NCBI RefSeq assembly: GCF_001905735.1
Contig: NZ_LISW01000004.1
Span: forward strand, 310,001-374,000
Source of the DNA: Streptomyces sp. CB01249
Lineage (GTDB): Bacteria > Actinomycetota > Actinomycetes > Streptomycetales > Streptomycetaceae
Direction of reading: 5' to 3'
DNA: 64,000 nt
Shown here in pieces: positions 58,101-64,000 of this stretch. The first letter of the stretch is position 1; each line of letters opens with the position of its first letter. The translations under genes and the position numbers were made by a program. The notes beneath the pieces are model-generated. The model was not told the DNA's origin. It worked only from the letters and a program-made list of their open reading frames with translations, and made no database searches.

Positions 58101-58262
58101 AGGGCCTTGCCTTTGGATCATGCTGGGCTCGCGGGGCGTGGCACGCGCGTCTGCGGCGTTGTCGTCAGTTGCCAACGCTCCGCGTTGTCGCCCTCCTCCG
58201 CCTTGCAGCCACACGCACCACGCCCCGCTCCCTGATCCAGCCTGATCCAAAGGCAAGGCCCT
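58101..58262. mobile_element. 162-bp MITE-like element with 20-bp terminal inverted repeats
   Basis: The ends AGGGCCTTGCCTTTGGATCA (58101-58120) and its exact reverse complement (58243-58262) bound a gene-free segment. The next inner bases are also partly inverted (CGGGGCGTGG versus CCACGCCCCG). There is no transposase, so it would be non-autonomous. No clear target-site duplication was identified. It lies between the crcB operon and the divergent PGRP amidase gene, in an otherwise empty 428-nt interval (57911-58338). Confidence 0.75.
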
Positions 58263-58338
58263 ATTCCCCGTCCGGGGCGTTTTCACCCGATCGGCCACCT
58301 CATCTGCGGGCCCGGCGGGATAGCCGCAGGGTGGAGCC

Positions 58339-59115
58339 ATGTGGCCCCACCGAATATGGCTGGGTGCCGCGGTCCTCCCGCTGGCTCTGCTGGTGCCGCG
58401 GGACGCCCCGGTGCCCCACATCCTGGCCGAGCCGCCCGCCGCCCCCCGCACCCGGGCGGTGGCCGCGCCGCAGCCCGTGATCGTCAGCCGGACGGCCTGG
58501 CACGCGGACGAGTCCATCGTCCGGGAACGTGCCGCCTACACGGGCGCCGTCCGCGCGGTCTTCGTCCACCACACGGGCGAGACCAACGACTACGACTGCG
58601 CCGAGGCGCCCGAGCTGATCCGGAACGTCGAGGAGGCCCACATCAAGGGCCGGGGCTGGGACGACATCGGCTACAACTTCCTGGTCGACCGGTGCGGCAC
58701 GATCTACGAGGGCCGGGCCGGCGGCATCACGCGCTCGGTGCGCGGCGCCCACACCACCGGCTTCAACGCGGACAGCGTGGGCATCGCGGTGCTCGGCGAC
58801 TACCGCGACGGCGAGAAGGTCCCGGCCCCGGTCGTGCGGGCCCTGGCGACTCTCGCGGCGTGGAAGCTGCGCCCCGGCGAGGACCCGCGCGGGAAGGTGA
58901 AGCTGCGCTCGACCAATGACGCCAGCCGCTACCCCAAGGGCGAGGTGGCCGTGCTGAACGTCATCTCCGGCCACCGCGACACATACCAGACGAGCTGCCC
59001 CGGCCAGGCGCTGTACGACGAGCTGCCCGAGATCCGGTCGATGGCGGCGGCCATGCGTGCGGCCGCCGGGCGCGAGGGCGAGGCGGACACGGAGGATGCG
59101 GGCAATACGCACTAG
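58339..59115 (+). CDS. N-acetylmuramoyl-L-alanine amidase / PGRP-family peptidoglycan hydrolase
   Basis: 258 aa. A hydrophobic N-terminus (IWLGAAVLPLALLVP) acts as a signal peptide or anchor, followed by a Pro/Ala linker and a PGRP/amidase-2 domain (~48-235). Zinc and catalytic positions: H77 or H78 in AVFVHHTGE, Y112 in GYNFLVDRCG, and H212 and C220 in SGHRDTYQTSCPG. The eight-residue H/C spacing is that of T7 lysozyme-type amidases. An exported enzyme that cleaves MurNAc-L-Ala bonds. A MITE-like element lies 76 nt upstream. Confidence 0.92.
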   Translation: MWPHRIWLGAAVLPLALLVPRDAPVPHILAEPPAAPRTRAVAAPQPVIVSRTAWHADESIVRERAAYTGAVRAVFVHHTGETNDYDCAEAPELIRNVEEAHIKGRGWDDIGYNFLVDRCGTIYEGRAGGITRSVRGAHTTGFNADSVGIAVLGDYRDGEKVPAPVVRALATLAAWKLRPGEDPRGKVKLRSTNDASRYPKGEVAVLNVISGHRDTYQTSCPGQALYDELPEIRSMAAAMRAAAGREGEADTEDAGNTH

Positions 59116-59127
59116 TGCATAAAGTGT

Positions 59128-59155
59128 TTGACGCTAGTACGTACGAGGGTAAGGT
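59128..59155 (+). promoter_or_regulatory. Promoter of the GNAT gene (leaderless)
   Basis: TTGACG (59128-59133), 16-bp spacer, TAAGGT (59150-59155). The predicted start of transcription is at about 59162, the base before the ATG at 59163, so the message would be leaderless. Confidence 0.6.
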
Positions 59156-59162
59156 GACGGGT

Positions 59163-59747
59163 ATGACCGCCTCGCACCCCCGCCCCGTGACCCTGACCGG
59201 ACGCCATGTCCGCGTCGAACCGCTCGCCCCCGCGCACCTGGACGACCTCTTCGCCGCCGGCGGGGACGACGACGAGGTGTGGCGCTGGCTCGGCGGCCCG
59301 GTGCCCCGCACCCGGGAGGACATGGAGGCCGCGCTCGCCGCGATGCTCGCCAACACGTCCTACGTCCCCTTCGCCGTCGTCCACCTGGCCACCGGGCGGG
59401 CCATCGGCTGGACGTCCTTTCTGGACATCGACGCGGCGCACGAGCGCCTGGAGATCGGCTCGACCTGGTACGGCCGCGCGTACTGGCGCTCCGCGGTGAA
59501 CACGGAGACCAAGCTGCTCCTGCTCGCCCATGCCTTCGAGGACCTGGGCATGGGCCGCGTCCAGTTGAAGACCGACCACCTCAACGAGCGCTCCCAGAAG
59601 GCGATAGCCCGCCTCGGCGCCCGCCACGAGGGCGTCCTGCGCCGCCACCGCCGTCGCCCGGACGGGAGTTGGCGCGACACGGTGTACTTCTCGCTGCTCG
59701 CGGACGAGTGGCCGGAGGCGAAGGCCCGCCTGGCAGCCCGGCTCTGA
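59163..59747 (+). CDS. GNAT-family N-acetyltransferase (RimJ/RimL-like)
   Basis: 194 aa. It has the RimJ-like pattern: TLTGRHVRVEPLAPAHLDDL start, IGWTSFLDIDAAHERLEIGS, GSTWYGRAYWRSAVNTETK as the substrate-loop/acetyl-CoA region, and LKTDHLNERSQKAIARLGAR near the end. Acetyl-CoA-dependent acetylation of an amine, substrate unknown. The ATG at 59163 coincides with the predicted transcription start of a good promoter. Confidence 0.9.
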   Translation: MTASHPRPVTLTGRHVRVEPLAPAHLDDLFAAGGDDDEVWRWLGGPVPRTREDMEAALAAMLANTSYVPFAVVHLATGRAIGWTSFLDIDAAHERLEIGSTWYGRAYWRSAVNTETKLLLLAHAFEDLGMGRVQLKTDHLNERSQKAIARLGARHEGVLRRHRRRPDGSWRDTVYFSLLADEWPEAKARLAARL

Positions 59748-59754
59748 CGCGACG

Positions 59755-60171
59755 TCAGGCCGGCCGCGGCGCCGGGGCCCGGCGCACCCGGCCGGTCTCG
59801 CGCAGCGTCAGCAGTCCGGTGACCGCGATGAACGCACTGGTCAGGCCGTGGATGCCGAACGCGGCGGAGAGCGGTCCGTCATGGGCCAGCACGTTGACCA
59901 TGTCGCCGAACGGCGCGACGGCCTCCATCAGCAGGACCAGTCCCAGGGCGCGGCGGTGGCCCGTGATCAGCAGGACGCCGATGACCAGGCCCATGGCCAG
60001 TTCCCGGGTGCCCTTCATGATCAGGAAGCCGTCGCCGTTGCCCGAGGACCACGTGGGCAGTCCGACGCCGTGGGTGGACGCCTCGGGGGCCAGGACGAAG
60101 GACAGCCCGAGCCAGAGGACGAACAGCGTGCAGACCGCGATCAAGGCCGTGTTGACGTTCTTCAGTGACAT
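59755..60171 (-). CDS. Membrane protein of the DUF4267 type
   Basis: 138 aa with four hydrophobic segments (NTALIAVCTLFVLWLGLSFV, LAMGLVIGVLLITG, ALGLVLLMEAVAPFGDMVNV, GLTSAFIAVTGLLTL). A GDGFLIMKGTRELAMGL stretch fits the small DUF4267 family. ATG at 60171; an in-frame ATG at 60207 is possible. Function unknown. It diverges from the tetR gene across a region packed with five operator-like palindromes, so it is the likely target of that repressor. Confidence 0.82.
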   Translation of the reverse strand: MSLKNVNTALIAVCTLFVLWLGLSFVLAPEASTHGVGLPTWSSGNGDGFLIMKGTRELAMGLVIGVLLITGHRRALGLVLLMEAVAPFGDMVNVLAHDGPLSAAFGIHGLTSAFIAVTGLLTLRETGRVRRAPAPRPA

Positions 60172-60265
60172 GGTTCCGCTCCGTCGGTCGGATGGGTCGG
60201 TGGTCATCGGCGCTCGGCGTCGCCCGGCGTGACGGTCCCCTCCGGGGCGACGGCTGCGCCACGTT

Positions 60266-60309
60266 GCCAACACGTGTTGGCCAACGCGTGTTGGCTAACG
60301 CGTGTTGGC
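60266..60309. promoter_or_regulatory. TetR operator array, copies 1-3 (14-bp period)
   Basis: GCCAACACGTGTTGGC (60266-60281, perfect palindrome), GCCAACGCGTGTTGGC (60280-60295) and GCTAACGCGTGTTGGC (60294-60309). They repeat every 14 bp with 2-bp overlaps, between the DUF4267 gene and divergent tetR. Confidence 0.8.
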
Positions 60310-60334
60310 TAACGTAGGACCGCGCTTCTGGAAT

Positions 60335-60364
60335 GTCAACGGATGTTGGCCTACGCTCGTTGGC
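60335..60364. promoter_or_regulatory. TetR operator array, copies 4-5, abutting the tetR start
   Basis: GTCAACGGATGTTGGC (60335-60350) and GCCTACGCTCGTTGGC (60349-60364), again 14 bp apart and weaker in symmetry. The second ends at the base before the tetR ATG at 60365, where it would block a leaderless promoter. Confidence 0.7.
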
Positions 60365-60946
60365 ATGACCGATACCACGGAGAACCAGCAGGCCGCGCGG
60401 CGTTCCGACGCCACCCGCGCCGCGATCCTCGCCGCCGCCCGCGCGCGGTTCGCGGCCGACGGCTACCAGAAGGCGACCATCCGGGCCATCGCGGCCGACG
60501 CGAAGATCGACCCGTCGATGGTGATGCGCTACTACGGCAACAAGGCGGGCCTGTTCGCGGCGGCCGTGGCCATCGACCCCGGACTGCCCGGCCTGCCCCT
60601 CGAACCGCACGACGAGATCGGCCGCACGCTGGTGCGCCACTTCCTCACCCTCTGGGAGGAGAACGGTGAACTGACCGCACTGCTGCGGGTCGGCTCCACC
60701 GATCCGGCCGCCGCCGACCGCATGCAGAGCGTGCTGCGCGACCAGCTCATCCCGCTGGCCCGCCGCCTCGGCCACGCACCCGAACAGGCGTCGACGCGGG
60801 CGGCGCTCTGCGCCTCGGCGGTGCTGGGCCTCGCGCTGACGCGTTACGTACTGCGCTTCCCGGCGAGCGTGGCGCTCGACCCGGAGGAGATCGTGGACTG
60901 GCTCGGGGCCACCGTTCAGCGGTATCTCACCGCCCCGGAACCGTAG
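60365..60946 (+). CDS. TetR-family transcriptional regulator
   Basis: 193 aa. HTH at ~15-60: ATRAAILAAARARFAADGYQ, KATIRAIAADAKIDPSMVMR and YYGNKAGLFAAAVA. The C-terminal ligand domain is TetR_C-like. The promoter region holds five 16-bp palindrome copies in two groups. No Shine-Dalgarno is seen and the last operator touches the ATG, so a leaderless autorepressed transcript is likely. Downstream are an MMPL exporter and a kinase gene on the same strand, separated by overlapping hairpins. Confidence 0.92.
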   Translation: MTDTTENQQAARRSDATRAAILAAARARFAADGYQKATIRAIAADAKIDPSMVMRYYGNKAGLFAAAVAIDPGLPGLPLEPHDEIGRTLVRHFLTLWEENGELTALLRVGSTDPAAADRMQSVLRDQLIPLARRLGHAPEQASTRAALCASAVLGLALTRYVLRFPASVALDPEEIVDWLGATVQRYLTAPEP

Positions 60947-60949
60947 TTC

Positions 60950-60986
60950 GGGTCCACCGACCGGTGGACCCCCGGTTCCACCGGTC
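60950..60986 (+). terminator. Two overlapping, mutually exclusive hairpins after tetR
   Basis: Hairpin A: GGGTCCACC (60950-60958) with GGTGGACCC (60963-60971). Hairpin B: GACCGGTGGA (60959-60968) with TCCACCGGTC (60977-60986). They share bases and cannot form together. Located 4-40 nt after the tetR stop and 34 nt before the MMPL gene; probably a terminator, possibly a switchable one. Confidence 0.55.
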
Positions 60987-61019
60987 GAGGCTGCCGGGCG
61001 CACCCCCCTCCGAAACAGC

Positions 61020-63209
61020 ATGGAGGGCATGAGACTTCGACCCGTACACCTGGCCCGGTGGAGCGCCCGGCACCCCTGGCGCGCGATCACCGGATGGTTC
61101 CTCTTCGTCCTCCTCTGCCTCGGGACCGGCATCGCGGCGGGCCCCAACGCGGCCACCACCGAGGACTTCTGGGTCGGCGAGGCCGGTCGCGCCGAGTCGA
61201 CGGCCACCGACGCCGGCCTCCAGCGCCGCCCCACCGAACACATCCTGATCCGGTCCGCCTCCGGCCCCCTGGACACCGCACGGGCGCAGGCGGCCGCCCG
61301 CGAACTCACCGCCCGCATGCGGGCCCTGGACGAGGTACGGGACGTGGAGGCGCCGGTCCCCTCGGCGGACGGCACCGCCCTGCGGGTGAGCGTCGTCATG
61401 GAGGGCGCCGAGCTGGACGGCCGGAAGAACGTCGTCCCGCTCCTCGCCGAGACCGCCGAGGTGGCCGACGCCCACCCGGAACTCGTCGTGGAGGAGACCG
61501 GTTCACCCGCCATCAGCAAGGGCGTCAACGACCAGCGCGGCGAAGACCTCGCGCTCTCCGAACGGCTCTCCCTGCCCGTCACCCTCGTCATCCTGCTGGC
61601 CGTGTTCGGCTCGGTGGTCATGGCCGGGGTGCCGCTGCTGCTCGCGCTCTCCTCGATCGCCGCGACGATGGGCCTGTCCATGCTGGCCTCGCACCTGCTG
61701 CCCGACCCGGGCGTCGGCACCAACATGATCCTTCTCATGGGCCTCGCGGTCGGCGTCGACTACACGCTCTTCTACCTGAAGCGCGAACGCGAGGAGCGGG
61801 CCCGCGCGGGCGGCCGGCTCGCCCCCGAGGCGCTGGTGGAGCTCGCGGCGGCCACGGCCGGCCGGGCCGTCGTGGTCTCCGGCCTCGCGGTGATCGTCTG
61901 CACCGCGACCCTCTACCTCGCCACGGACGTCATCTTCTCCTCGCTGGCCACCGGCACCATCCTCGTCGTCGCCGTGGCCGTGCTCAGCTCGCTCACCGTG
62001 CTCCCCGCCCTGCTGGTCAAGCTGGGCCACCGCGCCGAGCGGCGCGCTGCCAGGAAGGCCGCCCGGCGGTCCGGACGCGGGGCACCGGCCGCCGCGAAGC
62101 CCGAGAACGGCCGGATCTTCACCGCCCTCCTGCGCCCCGCGCAGCGCCACCCCGCAGCCACCCTGTGCGCCTCGGTCCTGGTCATGCTCGCCGTCGCCGC
62201 GCCCGCCCTCGGCCTCAAGCTCGTCGACCCCGGCAAGGACACCTTCTCCCGCTCGATCCCGGCCATGCAGGTGTACGACCGGCTGACCGCGGCGTACCCC
62301 GAACTCCTCGTCAAACACGAGGTGGTGACCCGTACGAGCCCCGGCCGCGCGCCCGAGGCCAGGGCCGCGCTGACCGAACTCGGGCGGCGCGCCCAGGCCG
62401 ACCCGCTCTTCGCCCGCACCGGGAAGCCCGTCCTGCGCACCTCCGCCGACGGCCGGGTCACCGTGCTCGAACTGGCCGTCCCGCACCCCGCGCCCTCCGA
62501 CGAGGCCATCGCGTCCCTGGACCACCTCCGCGACCGCTACATCCCGGCCACGGTGGGCAAGCTGCCCGGCACCGACACGGCGGTCAGCGGTGACGTGGCA
62601 CGCGGGCAGGACTACGTGCACCACGAACGCGGCAAGCTGCCGCTGGTGATCGGCTTCCTGCTGCTGTTCACCTTCGTCACCACCGCGGTCGCCTTCCGCT
62701 CGGCCGTCATCGGCCTGATCGGAGTCGTGCTCAACCTGCTCTCGGCGGCCGCCGCGCTCGGCGCGCTCGTCCTGGTCTTCCAAGGCACCTGGGCCGAAGG
62801 ACTGCTCGACTTCGACTCGCTGGGCGCCATCGCCTCGCGCGTACCGCTCTTCCTCTTCGTGCTGCTCTTCGGCCTCTCGATGGACTACCAGGTCTTCGTC
62901 GTCAGCCGGATCAAGGAGGCCATGGACCACGGCATGACGGCCCGGGAGGCCGTCCTCGAAGGCATCGCCCGTTCGGCGAAGGTCGTCACGAGCGCCGCCC
63001 TCGTCATGGTCACGATCTTCGCGGCCTTCGTCTTCCTGCATCTCACGGAGATGAAGCAGATGGGCTTCTGCCTCGCGGTCGCGGTCCTGATGGACGCCGT
63101 GGTGATCCGGATGATGATCCTGCCGTCGCTCCTGCTGCTCCTCGGCGAACGCGCCTGGCCCCGCAAGCGCCACGCCGAGGTCCCCGCCGAACCCCTCCCC
63201 GTAGGCTGA
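61020..63209 (+). CDS. MMPL/RND-family exporter
   Basis: 729 aa, two repeats of one helix, a large external domain and five helices. Proton-relay D-Y pairs are visible in VGVDYTLFYLKRERE and GLSMDYQVFVVSRIKE, as in MmpL3-type transporters. Expected to export lipids, glycolipids or drugs across the membrane. The first ATG (61020) has no Shine-Dalgarno; a second ATG at 61029 is equally possible. Followed after 5 nt by a sensor-kinase gene, so the two form an operon, perhaps under the upstream tetR. Confidence 0.9.
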   Translation: MEGMRLRPVHLARWSARHPWRAITGWFLFVLLCLGTGIAAGPNAATTEDFWVGEAGRAESTATDAGLQRRPTEHILIRSASGPLDTARAQAAARELTARMRALDEVRDVEAPVPSADGTALRVSVVMEGAELDGRKNVVPLLAETAEVADAHPELVVEETGSPAISKGVNDQRGEDLALSERLSLPVTLVILLAVFGSVVMAGVPLLLALSSIAATMGLSMLASHLLPDPGVGTNMILLMGLAVGVDYTLFYLKREREERARAGGRLAPEALVELAAATAGRAVVVSGLAVIVCTATLYLATDVIFSSLATGTILVVAVAVLSSLTVLPALLVKLGHRAERRAARKAARRSGRGAPAAAKPENGRIFTALLRPAQRHPAATLCASVLVMLAVAAPALGLKLVDPGKDTFSRSIPAMQVYDRLTAAYPELLVKHEVVTRTSPGRAPEARAALTELGRRAQADPLFARTGKPVLRTSADGRVTVLELAVPHPAPSDEAIASLDHLRDRYIPATVGKLPGTDTAVSGDVARGQDYVHHERGKLPLVIGFLLLFTFVTTAVAFRSAVIGLIGVVLNLLSAAAALGALVLVFQGTWAEGLLDFDSLGAIASRVPLFLFVLLFGLSMDYQVFVVSRIKEAMDHGMTAREAVLEGIARSAKVVTSAALVMVTIFAAFVFLHLTEMKQMGFCLAVAVLMDAVVIRMMILPSLLLLLGERAWPRKRHAEVPAEPLPVG

Positions 63210-63214
63210 CGGAC

Positions 63215-64000
63215 ATGCTTCAACGGCCCCGGCGCGGCGACCCGCTCTGGATCTGGGTGCTCCACGGCTGGGAGGCCCTGTCCTGGGGCATCGTCGCCCT
63301 GGTCACCCTGATCACGATGGCGGGCGGGACCCCCGGGGCCCGGAAGCTCGGCATCCTCGGCCTGACGGTCGTCATCGCCGCCTGCTACGCGCGGGTGCGG
63401 CTGCGCCCCGGGAGCCGGGTGCCGGGTCCGTACGGCTATCTGTCGGTGCTCACCGCGGGGCTCGGGCTCCTCGCCTACCTGGGCGACGGGTTCGGCGCCC
63501 TCTACACCGTGATGCTCGCCCAGTTCATCGTCTTCGTGGACAGCCCCCGGGGCGCCGTCCTCTTCACGGGGCTCGGGGCGGTGGGCATCACGGTCGGCGG
63601 GAGCCTGCGGGAGGGCGGGGCGCCGGAGGTCTTCCTGCACAACACCCTCTCCTCGCTCCCCGTCTGGGCGGTCGCCGTCCTGATGGCCGTGCTCACCCCG
63701 AGGGCCCTGGCCCAGCGCGACGAACGGGCCGCCCTGCGCGCCGAGTTGCAGAGCACCCAGCTCGAACTGGCCGAGAGCCAGCGGCGCCAGGGCGCGGCCG
63801 AGGAGCGCGAACGCCTCGCCCGGGAGATCCACGACACCCTCGCCCAGGGCTTCGCGTCGATCATCGTGCTCGCCGAGGCGGCGAGGTCCCAGCTCGCCGC
63901 GGATCCGGCGCGCAGTGCCCAGCAGTTGCAGTCCATCGAGCAGACGGCCCGGGAGAATCTGGCCGAGGCCCGGGTCCTGGTCGGCTCCGCCCCCAGCAGC
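63215..64000 (+). CDS. Sensor histidine kinase, HisKA_3 (NarL-partner) type, partial at window end
   Basis: 262 codons are open to the window edge with no stop. Five to six hydrophobic helices occupy the first ~165 residues (for example ALSWGIVALVTLITMAGG, LSVLTAGLGLLAYLGDG, VWAVAVLMAVLTPRALA). A coiled linker and a HisKA_3 motif ERERLAREIHDTLAQGFASI with H206 follow. It would phosphorylate a NarL-type response regulator probably encoded just beyond the window. The ATG lies 5 nt after the MMPL stop, indicating co-transcription. Confidence 0.88.
   Translation, partial: MLQRPRRGDPLWIWVLHGWEALSWGIVALVTLITMAGGTPGARKLGILGLTVVIAACYARVRLRPGSRVPGPYGYLSVLTAGLGLLAYLGDGFGALYTVMLAQFIVFVDSPRGAVLFTGLGAVGITVGGSLREGGAPEVFLHNTLSSLPVWAVAVLMAVLTPRALAQRDERAALRAELQSTQLELAESQRRQGAAEERERLAREIHDTLAQGFASIIVLAEAARSQLAADPARSAQQLQSIEQTARENLAEARVLVGSAPSS

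Noticed and set aside
1..64000. tRNA, rRNA or CRISPR features
   Set aside because: No cloverleaf-like TTCGANNC/T-loop pairings with acceptor stems, no rRNA signatures and no regularly spaced repeats were noticed; a dedicated search with tRNAscan and CRISPR finders would settle it.

Overview
The window is chromosomal DNA from a high-GC actinobacterium, almost certainly a Streptomyces. Very high third-position GC, frequent GTG/TTG starts, a large SARP regulator, mycothiol- and deazaflavin-type enzymes and many PAS/GAF/PP2C regulators all point that way. Three perfect copies of the 14-bp ParB site GTTTCACGTGAAAC (1839, 17716, 38510) place it in the origin-proximal parS domain. Most genes are core-chromosome genes. 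No rRNA, tRNA, CRISPR array, prophage or intact insertion sequence was seen.

Layout. 1-13.7 kb: a DinB/MDMPI-like protein, a nitrilase-family amidase, a LURP-one protein, an NHLRC2-like thioredoxin/NHL protein, a SARP/NB-ARC/TPR regulator, an M18 aminopeptidase, an acyl-CoA dehydrogenase, SseB-like and pirin proteins and an AI-2E-family permease. 13.7-29.3 kb: a PAS/GAF/PP2C/HATPase phosphatase, aspS, an L,D-transpeptidase-like lipoprotein, a two-component pair, a vWA protein, an S4 RNA-binding protein, a MerR-PP2C fusion gene with its own MerR-type promoter, a universal stress protein and a luciferase-like/FMN-reductase pair. 29.3-40.6 kb: an RCK ion-channel-like protein, a 1,628-residue DUF3686-type AAA ATPase, a YqiK-like flotillin and a YqiJ/NfeD-like OB-fold membrane protein, divergent from a PucR-type regulator. 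40.7-47.4 kb: a DHA2 exporter, a deazaflavin-dependent reductase with divergent marR, a CPA2 antiporter with its KhtT-like subunit, and a second flotillin/NfeD pair. 47.5-55 kb: a peroxiredoxin, an MFS/AraC pair, another PAS/GAF/PP2C phosphatase and a four-gene cassette (EspR-like XRE, ImmA/IrrE-like peptidase, 7-TM protein, degenerate PAP2 protein). 55-64 kb: a DEAD-box helicase with a long structured leader, a crcB-DUF190-crcB fluoride operon, a 162-bp MITE-like element, a PGRP amidase, a GNAT, a tetR with a five-copy operator array, an MMPL exporter and a sensor kinase cut by the window end.

How parts fit. The two flotillin/NfeD sets look like membrane-microdomain modules. Each sits beside an RCK-domain potassium/cation system, and each carries almost the same 20-bp inverted-repeat motif upstream, which suggests one shared regulator. 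The divergent PucR-type gene is the nearest candidate. The XRE-peptidase-7TM-PAP2 cassette has the layout of a membrane-signal-to-repressor relay but has no assigned function. Several one-component regulators (MerR-PP2C, TetR, MarR, AraC) have recognisable candidate operators next to them.

Limits: all family calls come from reading motifs by eye, with no database search. Start sites are chosen by Shine-Dalgarno spacing, overlap with neighbours and expected family N-termini. Motif copy numbers refer only to what was noticed while reading.
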